A stretch of DNA of 64,000 bases, taken from contig OZ026617.1 of assembly GCA_964020975.1 (NCBI GenBank), positions 29,223,359 to 29,287,358 of the forward strand, written 5' to 3'. Positions 1 to 14,125 of this stretch are shown one piece after another. The position numbers were made by a program, and so were the translations under genes. The notes beneath the pieces were generated by a model that was given only the letters and a program-made list of their open reading frames with translations, made no database searches and had not been told where the DNA came from. Source of the stretch: Hermodice carunculata (Eukaryota > Annelida > Polychaeta > Eunicida > Amphinomidae). Position 1 is the stretch's first letter. Each line of letters starts with the position of its first letter.

Positions 1-507
1 GATTTCTAGTCTGGATGCGCTTGGTCCGCTCTAATCATTTATTGGTTTATAGCTGTTTCTGATCAAGATATGATAGCTCCAGTCTGATCATTTATCAGTT
101 CATATTCTAAGTTCTCTTCAGGATACGAGTGCCTTATGCTGACCCTTTATTGGTTTTTCAGGTTAAAACGTGGCAGCAGCAGTGGCAGCTGGCCACACAT
201 TTGTTTGTATAACTCGTCCGCTTACGATTTAAAGTTGTGTCACAATTCAAAACTCTTTCATTCTGTTCAGAATGTTAAACTGAAAGGGCATAAAACTGCA
301 GTGATGAATAAACGGGTTACAGTTGCACTATGAAATAGGTATATAATACAGTCCTCAAATAATTTTATAAACATCGCAAACCAAACCCAGTCTGAACGTG
401 TACTGGCTGACATACGCTGAGATCAGACTGAACAAATATTTTTGAACTCAACCAGGTCAACATCGACCGGTGTATTCCAAAGGATAATCAGCGCTTTACG
501 TTTTACA

Positions 508-665
<158 letters not shown>

Positions 666-2949
666 TACACATATAACAAAAAGTTTGCAAGACAGAAGAC
701 CGTGAAAACTGTGATAGTATTCCACTGGAAATATTTCAAGAATTACCTGTTGATGCAATAAACAGCGCCACAATGAACACAAAGACAAAAATTTAGATGT
801 TTAATCTACTTGATTTAAAGTATTGCATTAATATTCTCAAAGTACCTTTTGGACTCATATATACCATTATTATGAAACCTTGCAATACTATATTATTGGA
901 ATGGGACAACAGCGGTGCACAGGTTCCACACCGAGGAAAGCTGTTGACTTTTGGCATATCATCCTGGTAGCTTTCCCTGCAATTTTCATTGAAAATATTT
1001 TGAGAAGGAGATATATTTAAACAAATGCATGGATGAAGCTGACAAGTTTTGAACTTACCGGGCACTGAAAACCAGTTCCACTGGAAAAGCAAACTGTTGT
1101 GACAGGATTTTAAAATGTGGTCTTTAAAATTAAAGTTGCAAGTAACTGTAAAGATCATATGTGAATTGATATCAATATCCATACCTCCTGTATCATTGAC
1201 TTATTATTTGTTACTGGGCTTTTTGTCTCTGACCACTTCATAACTTGCTACTGTGTATCCTTGCCCAACCCTTCACTTCAGCTCTGCTGACAACACCTGT
1301 AACGTAACCCTTTTGTCAAATGCCGCTATTTCTTACGGGCTGCTTATCTACACTCTTTTACCCGTTATCTCAAATTACATCACCAGATGGATGATAAATT
1401 TAGCATGGCCATCCAGACACAGGATGTGCTATCTACATGTATGCACAAAGGAAGCTAAAGACCCAAAGCACGTCCACGATCGTTTGTGCCGGGGGGGGGG
1501 GGGAGACTGCAGACAACAGACCGAGTACGTCCGACGTTTTTTCAACGGATCATCAACATTAGATGATTTAGTTTATATATAAACATAACATTACGCACGG
1601 AATGCCCAATCTATGTGCACTGCAAATATACAAATATTGACTGGAAAGAATGACTGGTGCTGCTTATCTCCCAAATAAAGAGGCGGCGAAAATAGCTGGT
1701 CACTATCTCTTTCATGCGTTAATTAAAAATATCGGTGTGTTGAGGACATATGGCGAGAATGCGTTTCACAAGTCATTTTAATGGCAGTTTACCTTGTTTT
1801 AGAACGCCAGTAAATGTAGCCGTGATGACGACATATTAAGATCTCTGGTGTGGACAACGAATATGAAGGTTACAAACTGTTTAGAGATGCAAAAGGCGGG
1901 TATACACACATGAGAGAGATGTCAATGGTCAAGACTTGATTATGGTATTGTTACAGAGGGTTTTTCACAAGTGATTTCCAGTTTTACTGGAACTCCCTAT
2001 ACACTCCCTATGATGGCTGATTTACCACAAAAGCTTGATTCGATCTCTGGGAATATGAACCTGTCTTAGTATCAATCTTAGATCGCGCCTTTTAGTTTGT
2101 TTAAACATATTTTATTTCTGAATCACACAACTGAAAACTGTAACGATACAAAATGGCTATTGGGAAAAAAGGGCTGTGGCCTGTGCAAATCCCTCTCGCG
2201 AAGAATACACGGAAACAGGACATAAAAAGGCATAAAAAAAATAACACGCTTAAGGATGACAAGAACATAACGAAAACATAAATCCCGATATTGTGAAAAA
2301 ATCAATTTGAACCCATAAGTTTATCTAACCAATGTCTGATGCTTCAAAACGACTCGTATCAAAAAAACAAAAAAAAAGAATAGATGACTTGATGAAAAAA
2401 TGTTTTCATTATCGGACAAAGAGCATACATAAGAGCCATAGAATGCTGTTTGCAAAGTGAATGGGGCGAGTGGAGTAATAATTTAATGCAGTTTATTTGT
2501 GTTTCACGTTTGGTAATTTTATGAGAATGTCGTTTCTTTTCTGTTATTTATGTTTTCCTTATCTGTTTATATTTATATATATAATTGTATAAATATATTG
2601 TCCCCGATACCGAAGGGTTCGATAAAATAGTATAAGAAAAGATAGTATGACAATGGACGAATTAGGGATTTACTTCCTGGACTAGCACAACAGAATGGGA
2701 TTGAAACGGAGTCACGCCCCCTTATGTAAGCAGTCAGCCAAGCACTGTCCCAAGGAACATCGTTTTCTACTGAGGTTTTCCTGTTGCAGTGGAAAACCAG
2801 TTTTCGTTTGATCTAATGAACACCTTGTTGAATGGAAACTTTTAGACTCAAATTATGGTGGCACTCAGATTGGAAATCGTTTCAATGGTTTCATAGTCAT
2901 GCTTCAGAGAGAAATTTTAAGTAAATCATTCAATGTGAAAATATAAACA
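666..2949. other. No gene seen
   Basis: Unique-looking A/T-rich sequence. A run of 15 G at 1,488-1,502 is the only simple repeat. ORFs are short and unconvincing. Confidence 0.5.
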
Positions 2950-5200
2950 TTTGAAATCAGTAGGTGAAGCTTGGGGATCTTGGTCCAACACTGTACAGAA
3001 AACTGTAGGCCAAACTGTGGCGAAAGAACATTGAAATCAAGTGTAGCCTTCAGAAATCAGAAATTGGTTACAAGCACAAAAAGTGCACTTAAATATTGGT
3101 CTAGAAAGGAACAATGTGGTATAAATTTAGCACATAATCGTTGGCAAGAATATTCCAGCAAAAACACATCATTCACGAAAAGATAAAAAAGGATCAATGA
3201 CAAAATGAATGTAATTACTCGTAACTCAAGGAAAGGTTCAAAGAATATCAGGGTATACTGGCGAATACCAGGGTACACTGCCCAATACCTGGGCAAACTG
3301 GCGTGCGAGTAAGTGCCTAAATAGAAGCAACGACTACTCCATCAGGATCTGGGTTCCATATGACAACGTTACATGGCAGACTCACAACTTGTCAATAAAG
3401 TCCTGAGCGAGTATTGGCAAAGCCTTGGATCACAACACGCACAAGGTGGTAACGTCAATAATTTACATTGTAGTTTGGAAGACGACTGTCGAAAAAACAG
3501 GTTGATGAATTATATTTCTGTCCGCGTGACACAACGGGCCTCATGGATGTTTTGCAGATGTTGACAAGGTTTAACGATAAAGAATGATTAAAGGTGGGCA
3601 AGAGTTACGTGATTGAAGACATTTCAAATGACTTTTTAAAACAAGAAAGTATCACACTGATTCACTTTTTGGTAGAAGTGTTGAATTTTTGTATTCTATT
3701 TTTAAGATCTCTTAGGAATAGCATGAGGCTTCTTAAAGCCGTTAGTCCAGTCAATTTACAGAGAATGTCTTGACAGCCATCACGCCATTACCATCACACC
3801 AAAAGCCTATAAAGGTTTTTACCTCTATCATGAATCAATATTTATGAAATATTTTATAAAAAATCACTTTTTACGCGAAAGTGAGGCTGCATACCGCAGA
3901 TGTCGTCGACTTTCTTCCCCCTTGAAGTTTGTATACTTTGTGGAAAAAAACTTAAACTTACCTGGACATATCTGAGGCATTCGACATTGTAACAGAGACA
4001 GAATGTTTTCATTTATGAGAACGTATTCAGGGTAAACCTAGCGGATGATAACAGGTTTGTACACTAAAGCTGACGGTGACTTTTGGCTTATTGGAAAGCT
4101 TATGGTTAGAAGCGATAAACGGTGTAAAACAAGGTGGTATTTCATCTCCCACCAGATTTTCGCTAGTCATGTCTGACTTCGTGGATATAATCTGTGCCTG
4201 TTACACTAGAATCCCATTTGGGAGGACAGAAATTTAATGCCTTCTCTATGCCACTGACGTGCGTTTCCTTGTGGACAGTGAAACGGGCCTACCTCCCCCC
4301 CCCCCCCCCAAAAAAAAAAAGAGGCGAAACATTTCTAAATCGCTTGTGTCAAAGTGGCGTATGTCTTTTAACACTGGTAACTTGAAAGTACTGGTGATTA
4401 GCAAACATACTAATCCTGACCAAAATGGGAGCTAGGAAGCTTGTTTCTTACAGAATGCAACACATACAAATATTCAAGCATTTTCTCCTCTCAATTTTTT
4501 ATTGACTGTCACATGAAGGTGCATTTAAGGGACATGGTAGCACGTTTACGGGTTATTTGTGCGGGTGCTGCTCTCATATAAAAGCATTAACCGACAGAAA
4601 ATTTAATTTGGGAGAGTATCATGTGATCGCCATTTCTCATCGATGGTCAGTTTGGTCAAATAGCACCATGGAAACTTTGTCACTCAAAAAAATCATATCG
4701 GTGTCCCGTTGAAAAAGCAATCCTTTGCATGCAAACATGCTATTCTACAAAATCGCTTTTTGCTGCTGAATTGGGTTACCTTCCTGTCCATCCTATATTG
4801 ACCCACCACCGGAATAATTATTTTCACAGAATGAAATATTACCAATCGAAAAAAAGACTGCACGCACATATTTTTTCAAAAATTATACAATGCGTACTAA
4901 GATGGAAAGGATGTGTGTTGCCCGCAGTGTTCGCAATTATACACTGCTTTAAAGAATATAGGTTTGATGGTGCTTCTGTCAGTGAAAACAACTCTTGGTT
5001 ACTACTGTACAAGTTAACATTGGCAAGCCATACATTATCATTTTGTTTCGGGCAACAGGTCAATGTAAATATCTTTATTGCTACGGAATATTTGAATGAC
5101 GTACGTATGAATAAAAATGTCTGTATATAATAAATGCTTGTTTGAAGCACAATTGAAATTTAAAGCTCTTAGGATTATCTTAGGAATTAAAGAATACCTT
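2950..5200 (+). mobile_element. LINE (non-LTR retrotransposon) relic, linker and reverse transcriptase
   Basis: Broken plus-strand frames read, in order: a pre-RT linker with a conserved-looking EYWQSLG stretch near 3410; the RT entry region DISNDFLKQE at about 3613; an AFD-like position near 3975; NGVKQGGISSP at 4118-4150, which is the RT motif before the catalytic site; and YATDV near 4250 in place of YADD. Weak C-terminal domain similarity continues to about 5.2 kb. No endonuclease is seen. Several frameshifts and stops make it inactive. The clade is not resolved. Confidence 0.6.
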
Positions 5201-5249
5201 GAACGCTGACAAATTGTAGATGCAGCATGTGATCTTGGTGGTAATATAA

Positions 5250-6759
5250 CGAAAATTTGTTTCTCATTTCTGTGCCCTTGTCTTGACGACATCAGAATAT
5301 CATGTTTCGCAAAATTATTTAAAAAAAAAGATTAAATGGTTTAGGTACTATTGAGATATGGTTTTGTTTTATGGTGTCATCTTTGTTACGAAATTCTGCT
5401 TGTTCCTGGAAACCGTGGTTTTAAATACAGCAGGTATGTAAGATCCCTTATTGGCAGACTGTGAAAAATACCTAATTAAAGCTTGGCTATTGAACACGGG
5501 GTTCCTCTCGGGAGCAGGCGGATACGATATTATTTGTGTATGGTGTAATATTACATATCTTCTGTTCGTTTTTTTACTCTGTATGTAATTGTATGCTTCT
5601 ATTTTCCTTCTGGATGCATAGGTGATAAACGCCAACCCCGTAGTGCCCCCTGCTGTGAAGAGTTAGTCTGTTCATAAATTATTTTTATTCCGTCTTATCA
5701 TTCCATTCTATTCTGTGTTTATGTGTAAACTTCTTATTCAAACACACGTAAGCCACCCAATCCAAGATTTGCGTGCAGGAATTCTTGAACAGACAGGACT
5801 TGGTCCCGACATGTGACAACAACTCGACAGCTGCGTGTAACAGGTGCCACCAGCTGACTGATATTTGTACATGTTTACGTCAAAGAACAGTTCACAGATG
5901 GGGTATAGGCGCCATAAAAATAAGCACTTCAGGGTCACTGTGCTTGCATTCAATAATTTTTTTTTACTTGGTTAGCTCCATAGACATTTCAAATGTAATT
6001 TTCTTCTAATTTTGACTCTATGTGTTTTAGGACCAATTTTGGAGATAATGTGAATGTTATACGCATAAAGCTAGTCTCAAATCATTGACATACATGCACA
6101 GACAGTGCAGTCTGGTAGCAAAAACATTTTTCGAATGCATCATCCTGAGAATAAATACATAGCAAAAGAGGAATAAATCAAATTGGAGCGGCAGCCGTTT
6201 CAATAATGGTACTGATGCTTCAGGTATAATGACTGGCACCATGGCACTTCCCAATTGTTTTGTCATGAAACAAGGGTCACATATGTGACATAATGGTGAT
6301 GCTAGTCAGTTGCGGACTGCACCATTTGGGCAATTTTTGTATTCTAGGTATATCTAATAGCTTACTGACCGTGGATATTAAAACCCCTCCGTTGATCAGT
6401 AGTTACAATGAAGCCATTTTGTAATTGATCTCTGTCGGCACATGACACTTGAATCTTTGAGCTACATACCTATTACGGTTACAAGGGCTGTAGATTAGCA
6501 TAGGGTGCCATATGTAGGCATACACATCATACATATACTTCACTTGTGAAGCTATACATCTTTCGCTATATCAAGGCTTGGGGGTGTTTTTGTCGATCGG
6601 TCTTGGTGACGATCACCGTTACGAGTGCCGTCTGAACAGCCCATGGCACCCAAATGTGGATGCAGGACATTCGTTCACGATTTCCAGAGGCAAAACGAGT
6701 TTAAACTATAAAAGATAATTTGCTGCACTGCAAATCAGTGTGTATGTCTTCAAAGCTTA
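5250..6759. other. No gene seen
   Basis: No repeat, coding motif or RNA gene recognised between the LINE relic and the minisatellite. Confidence 0.5.
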
Positions 6760-7125
6760 TTGGTATGACAATGTGCGATTGGTGTTTCATTATTACAGTG
6801 TATTATTGGTACGACAATGGACAATGGGTACTTCAAGTACTACAGTGTATGATCTGTACGACAATGTTACGACAGTGTACAATGTGCACTTCGGTACTAA
6901 GAGTATTTTCGGTACGACAATGTTACGACAGTGTACAATAGGTACTGCAGTATATGATCGGTACAACAATGTTATGACAGTTTAAAATGGGTACTTCAGT
7001 ACTACACTGTATGATCGGTACGACAGTGTAAAATGGGTGCTTCAGTACTTCAGTGTATGATCGGTACGACAATGTTACAACAGTGTACAATGGATACTTC
7101 AGTACTACAGTGTATAACAGATACA
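6760..7125. repeat. Minisatellite, units of about 46 or 57 bp
   Basis: About seven units built from GGTACGACAATG, an optional TTACGACAGTG, TACAATGGGTACTTCAGTAC and TACAGTGTATGATC. Presence or absence of the optional 11-bp part gives two unit lengths. Confidence 0.75.
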
Positions 7126-7799
7126 ACCAGTTAGCGTAACCAACTGGTTTACAGGAACAATGTTGCAAAGCCACACTTGACACAAAGCAGCCTCAGCATA
7201 ACAAGCTCCAAGTCTTACTTCAATGCACCCAACTTATCTCTTGGATGATGGAAAACACTTTTTCAGATTGCCTTAAAGTATGCTAACTCAACTTAAGTTC
7301 AATTTTACTGCATAAACCTCTGTAGTAATCCCAGCCGTATGTCTTACACAGCCCGGCAAAGATTGCGTGCAAGCTTCTCTGGTGTATGGGATGCAGGCAC
7401 AACCTGCCAGTGTGCATGTGGAAGTTATGCAACTTCTGTGCATACTAATTTGCAACATCTCAAAATAGAGCTCTATCAAAGCTGAGGTACATCTTTAGGA
7501 GGAAGATGGAGGGTGGCCCCACCTGACTTTTCACCAGTGGTTGTGAACATGTAAATGAAGCTACGTCTTAGATTTCACTTGTTGCTATTCCTTCCAGTTA
7601 AAGACAACATTGGCTGGAAGCCACACTGCATCTTCCACCATACCCTACCATATAATTCCACTTTCACCAACATGCCCGCTCTGTTGCTAGGCAACTGGCT
7701 TTGCCCCAATCTGAGACTAGGAACTCCTAGTCACAGCCCAAATTCAGATCCAATGCATGTATACATACCCACAGAAACTAAATTTGTTTCATTTCACTT

Positions 7800-8741
7800 C
7801 ATTTAACTGGATCAATCAGCTACACAGTCGTAGAAGGTTTAAATGGAAGTTAATGGTATGTCTAACTATTATAAATTTGATGACAGAGTCAACATTCAGA
7901 CTCTATTGCATTTTTAATTGCTTTCACCAGATGTCACCACCAATCATAGAGCTGAACAAATCTGTCCGTGTGCATACTCTTGAAGATATTCAAGATTGGA
8001 AATTTCAGATGCCCTTAATTTGCATAATTTAAATTTGTGCAGTCTCTGTACCAATTCATTAGATGAGTACTAGTCCATAACACATGAATAGAAGTTTGAA
8101 TGGAATCTCTATCTATTATATCTCTGAAGTTATTCAAGATTTAAAATTCCCAATGGTGCTATTTAACATAATTTAAAATTGCTACAACTTTTGTTTTTAA
8201 TCCATTAGGTGTGCAATGGTCAACAACCCACTAGTATAAGTTGGAATGACATCTCTATCTATTAAAATTTTGAAGTTATTCAAGAGTTAAAATTTCCAAT
8301 GGTGCTACTTAGCATAATTCAAAATTGCTGCAACTTTTGTTTTGAATTCATTAGGTGCACAATGGTCAACAACCCCCCCCCCCCCGTAGAAATTGGAATG
8401 ACTTCTTTATTTATTATAGTTTTGAAGTTATTTAAAAATTGAAAATTTCGGATACTGCTAATTAGCTTATAATTTAAATTCCTACAACTTTTTTTAGCTT
8501 CATTATGTGCGCAATGGTCAATAACCATTTAATCAAAAGTGGGAATGACATCTCTATCTATTATACTTTTGAAGATATGCAAAATTTAAAATTTAAAATA
8601 CCTTATTTTAAACATCTTTGTTCCTCTGCATAAAGTGGCAAAAGTCCTTTTATGGAGGTACAATCATGCCAAGTTTAGTGTCTCTATGTATAATAGTGTC
8701 AGAGAAAAGTGTCGGACAAACTCAATGGTAAGAAAGAATGA

Positions 8742-8817
<76 letters not shown>

Positions 8818-8820
8818 GAA
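7800..8820 (+). repeat. Repeat family A, copy with (AAAG)n tail
   Basis: Three or more diverged monomers of 140-150 bp (landmarks CTACAACTTTTGTTTTTAATC at 8,189, then 8,329 and 8,480). They are followed by a unique end block (ATGCCAAGTTTAGTGTCT to GTCGGACAAACTCAATGG) and the AAAG microsatellite. The same end block plus tail is seen at 44.3 and 45.5 kb. Confidence 0.65.
8731..8817. repeat. (AAAG)n microsatellite
   Basis: About 20 units forming the 3' tail of a family A repeat. Confidence 0.9.
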
Positions 8821-9026
8821 AAGTGTGTGTGGATACACACACTTTAACAAGGCCAAAAATAAGTCTCCCCTTTATAATTTAATGTATGTTATACATTTTG
8901 ATCTTCATCTTGAAGATATTTGAATGTTTTTGTGGAATCAGCTGTGAAATAGTCCCCAGGGTGCAAATAGGTGACAACCAGCAAAATGGGACCTCATGCT
9001 TCATTGAACTAGGGGTTAATGTGAGA

Positions 9027-9068
9027 CCAGGGAGGTGGGAAGAAACTAGTCTTTTCCCACCTCCCTGG
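9027..9068. repeat. Short perfect hairpin
   Basis: CCAGGGAGGTGGGAA at 9,027-9,041 pairs perfectly with TTCCCACCTCCCTGG at 9,054-9,068. The loop is about 12 nt and can pair further. Confidence 0.6.
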
Positions 9069-9399
9069 TGAGACAAAGTCAAAAACGACACTTTGTAGGG
9101 GTCCATTTACAATGCAGTAGACTAGTGTCATTAGCCCTTTCTGCTATTCCTGTTAAAGGTGCACTTGATCATTCTTAGCGCAATTTACCTGTGTAATATG
9201 GGCACAAGCTGGGCAACCCATGGTTATAAACCATGGGGAATCACGATTGGGTTTGGATCTGTCAATCGTCATTCAAGAAATCTTGTCATGTTGAATAATA
9301 ATAATAATTATCATTATTATAAATGCATAGCCTGCCCAGTCAAGGACGGTTCTTCCACAGGGTCCAGTAGGCAGATCTTATCACAATTATCCCGAACTT

Positions 9400-9640
9400 A
9401 ATATAGGAGGAAACCAGAGTACCCGGAGAAAATCTAGGAAGCTCAGCAGGTGTACGGGAACCTTGTCAGATGCAACCAAGAACTGACACAAAATTCCGAG
9501 CATGGGGGATCGGACTCCACGCGACGGAGAGGAGCTTCCCGGGACGAAAAATACGTACTTTTGGTGACCATGTATCTATAGTGGAGGATCGAATGTGGGT
9601 CGCAGTGCTATCAGGCCAGAGTTCCACCCACCAATAGAAG
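9400..9640 (-). repeat. SINE-like repeat (tRNA-type)
   Basis: GGAGGAAACCAGAGTACCCG at 9,406-9,425 is the core of a repeat common in aquatic animals. Near 9,585-9,640, GAGGATCGAATGTGGGTCGC...CCAGAGTTCCACCCACC, read on the minus strand, resembles a tRNA head with A- and B-box-like parts. Diverged. Confidence 0.45.
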
Positions 9641-10417
9641 GTTCCTAAAGCAACCTGCGCCCAATAAACAAGACTTCTTCATGCAAGTCTTTATGCTTCC
9701 CCTATATTTTCCCTTTTTTGGAACTAAAATTGTTATAAAGTCACCAAAATTTTCAATTATATATCTCGGAAAATAAGATACCACGAGAATAAAACGTAAA
9801 CTTGCATAGTTGAGAAAATTATACGAACTAAAAAAGTTGAATTACACGATTGAGAAAATTTGTTATGACGACAGTAAAGCGTTTCAATGACTTCATATTG
9901 TCATTGCATTCTAGACACGTTCATTTTTGGTGTACTCCTTTATGAAGGTTAATCCTTGATATTTGCTATGATTTGAAATTCTATAGTAAATGTACTAAGT
10001 AAAGCCCGGCACTACAAACGTTTACTTCACAAAAGCTTCACTTTCTAGTGACAAAATCTCTTAAATATTACGTAAAACAACGCTGTTCACTAAAAGCGTT
10101 ACTCCCTAATTGTGTCACTTCATGACTCAGGGTTCCAGTGCAACCAAATCCTGCCGCCTCCTCGCCTCCTCCGCTTTCGTAATAATGTCATGGTTTGTCA
10201 TTCAGGGTCCATGGAGGAGGGCTTATATGCAACAAAATGGTGTAGCACATTTTTTTCAAAGTAATTTGAGATTATTTCCACTAAAAAATCTTATTGTCAT
10301 TTACCAGAGTAAAAATGTCAGTGGCAGCCCTAATTCTGCGTAAGCGGTAGAGCACACACGCACTGTATATTTAATTAAAATAAGCCGTTGTGTTGTGCTG
10401 TTCTTGCCTTTTGACAT

Positions 10418-10610
10418 TTGGGCTCGAGTTTAGCTCCAACAGGGAAGAGCAAGAAATACAGAATTCCACATGGCCGTGTCATGGGGAATGGATTTTAGAC
10501 AGCATGAGTTTTAAAACCGTTCTGAGTCTTGTCTAAATCCATTCACCATGGCACGGCCATGTGGATTTGTTTTTCTCCCATAGAGCGCTAAACCTTATGT
10601 TTTGACCAAT
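10418..10610. repeat. Foldback MITE-like element
   Basis: Inverted arms at 10,464-10,501 and 10,530-10,566 (CCACATGGCCGTG...ATGGATTT) around a 30-bp spacer. Weaker inverted similarity continues outwards to a GTTTAGC motif on both sides. Confidence 0.5.
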
Positions 10611-10778
10611 GTACGGTGTCTATCCCGCATTCAAACAGAGTATTTTCTCTATATTCTCTGTTAAATGTGCTCTGTCCCTGATGTTTTCACTTAAATGCCC
10701 CTGAAATGGCATTTTGAATGTTGGCATCTCTGGGAATAAGCCTCAGACCCTTGTATGAAGCAGTCCATTGTCCTTGCC

Positions 10779-10945
<167 letters not shown>

Positions 10946-10949
10946 CGCC

Positions 10950-13447
10950 TATAGGCCTATATTTGTATAGTTTTTCTGCTTTTCCCATACATCGAGTGGA
11001 TATAAGAGAGTTGTAAATCAACATAACCATGGACATTGTCCGAAAAGCTTTTTTTTTATATATAAAATAAGGCATATGTCTGCTTATTCTTTAAGTGACA
11101 TGTTCTGGCAAGCCAACGTTCAAAAAGCTTAAAATGATAGTTTGGTAACCAGCTTCTTTGTTCTCGGTAAAACTACACTCGCCTGCTAATCGGACAGTGC
11201 TGATTTATCGCTTTTTTATTCCTAATTTTGCAAATAGCGAAACTGTCGATTAAATCTACGATTTTTTTTTTCTAAATGAGAAAAGTATCCAAATATCGGT
11301 ACAGAATTGAATAACGCTATTCTGCTGGAATGTTGACACCAAGTTCATGGCAGATACTTATGTATAAGTGCAGGAACATTTGGGTGCCTTTCAAGTGCAT
11401 GTCATCAGGTTTTTCAATGACTATATTGTACTGTCACAGCGTGTAGAGGTCACCATCAATACAGCTGAACTTTTTCTAACTTCTCGATTGTCTTTTCGCT
11501 ACTGGGAATAATGGTACTGATAATAAGGTTTAGATTAATACTACAGTGGCCCCCCTCTTGTAATCACCCACCCCCACCCGCGACAATATTAAGAGGCTAC
11601 CCCTCTACAGAGGTCAGTTCTCCATGTATCAAGTATGGGATCTTCATTTTATTTTCCGTCTCAAGAGGGGCCACCCCTCTCATAAGTCCACATTTCTCGT
11701 GCACTTGGGGTTGCCTTTCAAGAGGGGGTGGGGGGGGGGCACTATATAACAGAAGACCTTTTACACTGATCAGGAATTTGTGTCTTGGTAAGCTCATCCC
11801 ATTGTGAAGTAGGCCTGCTCGAGGCCTTAGTCGATCTTGTTTGAATTTTCTGACAAGTCATGCTTCAGCTGCCATTGTACGAAACTTTCAGCACATTTTG
11901 CCTGACAATTGTAGGGCATTTTGTGCATGTCTTGCCGGATACACAAAAAGCCATTGACAATATAATATAGACTAGCATGTTGACGCTTGAATGAAAGCTA
12001 TGTTGATGAGGACTCTCATGTGAGCATTCTCACCCGATTTTGGATACTGTATACCTGACAACTTAATGCAATCACCGAAATCTTGTCAGTTCCAGGCTAC
12101 ACAAGTTGTTAGACACTGGTGTTGCGGTTTCTCGGGGTAACAACACTAGAGCGAAACCAGAGGTGAACTCTATCCTTCAAAAATCTTCCACTGTAGTAAT
12201 AATTATAATTGTAAATGAGTGCAAGGTAATCTGAATAGTTATGAACAAACGATGTACATATACGTACATACAATTTACATTTATACAATGTAAAATTTGT
12301 GTCAGATGACCATTTTTTTCTATATGTAGCTTAGAAATCGAGATAAAATCCTGACGTTCCTTCTGTCATAGTCCAAAAGTGAAACTATGTATCTGTCACT
12401 ATATCTCACATATATACAAGTAGAATTAACATTAAAAGTGGACTTTATGCAAAATTATACAGCTTTTCGACACGAGGGAACCCACCATATTGACAACTTA
12501 TTTCGACTCTTTTGAGTTTGCAACATATTCCTCATTTACCCCATATCCATGAGAAATATAAGGCTTTTCTAGTGCCTGATAACAAACATGAATGAGTTAA
12601 CTTTCAGCTAAAATACCGACACTGTTCACCAATACGCCGAGGTTTGGAGCTCATTGTCAATAAAAACGTATGCAACAGCCATAATTATGTGTTATTGTCC
12701 CCTCTACTCAAAGGGTCACTAATTGTACGTATAAATTACTGCCCTTTGTGGAAAGGTGGTCCTTCAGCACATATTTCATGATGCCTCGTGTCCAGCGAGA
12801 CACAAGCACGGGTCGGGCAATATCGTGCGCTTTAACCTCTTGTATGTAGGAATGGGCAGACTGGTGCGTGACGTCTGGGTATGTCTTATCACTCCCACTG
12901 CTCGCCCATTAAGCCAAGCGTTGAACTGCGTGAACTGTGCTGTAATGTCGGCGTTCTTTTTATAAGTCACCAACAGACAGATGGAGTGTATAAATTTTCC
13001 TACCAAATACTGCCAGCGAAAGATAAGCCGTGGATGTGCTTTTGCGCAAGATGGTCTATATTACACTCATTCTATCCGTGCTCTGTTCACAGTTTCTTCA
13101 AGTAAAATGTTATTAACTGATTCCCTACCGTTACGATCAATAATCAATTCGAATTACATGCATTGCAATTTTGATATGCAATACATGCAGTGTGTTGTCA
13201 GCCTGCTGTACGATGTATGGTAATGGTTAGATTCCATAGAGTTAAGTAGATATACATCAATAGGATCAATGCCCGGGAACACAAACTGTTACAATGCAGA
13301 CATAATGACAACTGTGTAGTATACAGAACACCTCGTATCCGTTCTCGTAGCCCGTCATACTGTCACGCTCCTTCTTATCTACCGCACACGCTAGCTTAAG
13401 TATGAACTCCGTCTGAATATTGAAATCAGAATGGAATAAACTTACCT
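10950..13447. other. Mostly featureless; a C/G-rich repeat scrap at 11.54-11.74 kb
   Basis: Around 11,545-11,740, AAGAGGGGCCACCCCTCTC and similar CCCCTCTTG/CAAGAGGGG motifs recur in both orientations, suggesting an unrecognised DNA transposon scrap. Nothing else is seen. Confidence 0.35.
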
Positions 13448-13519
13448 CAGAATTTGCTTGAAGATCTGTCCGCCATCCCTCCAGCTCGCTGTTTGATCGA
13501 CATAATTCTCGGCGTTGGC
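13448..13519 (-). other. Possible isolated internal exon
   Basis: On the minus strand, 72 bp lie between a CTGTCAG acceptor and an optimal donor GTAAGT. Two frames are open through it, one reading NAENYVDQTASWRDGGQIF. About 200 bp upstream in transcript order (13,680-13,800) is another open stretch ending CCG/GTAAGA, but no clean acceptor was found for it and no frame links the two confidently. No homology is recognised. Confidence 0.2.
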
Positions 13520-14125
13520 TGACAGATATCAGCAGCCGGTAGTTTGATGATAGCACACGTGTCCCAGAATGGCTGTATATTTACACTGAGTACCTTTACC
13601 GACAAATTTGAGACAAATCAGGTCTGGCTATGCTGAACCTGTTGGTATGTATGTCACCAGGTGCGATACTTCTTACCGGCGAACAAACGATGAAATACTC
13701 TCCTGGTTGTACGCCGTCTGGGTGTAGCGGATAACAGCTGATGTCGATGTTGGTCAGCTGGAGGGTCATTTGAGGTCGTTGGAGGGTTAATGATCCATCG
13801 TTATTGTTGCAGAATGCGAAAACCCAGAATTACGTTTACAATAAAGCATCACGCTCAACTTATTGATGACAGAACTGAAAAAAGTATCGTAGACGATAAC
13901 ACACCCAGATGTCTACATAGGAGCCATGCTGTGGGGACCCAAATTCAGTGAAGAGGGGACGCGTGGGTAATCATGATTGACTGACCAAATGAAAGACCAC
14001 ATAAATTAGTACCACTATGTCTGGAAATATTTTCGGTGGCATATTGTTTTAAAGAAACAAGTGCAAATCCTCCAGACACTGAATCGTGTGGACAAGCGCC
14101 AAATGCCCAGAAAATGAGCACCAGT

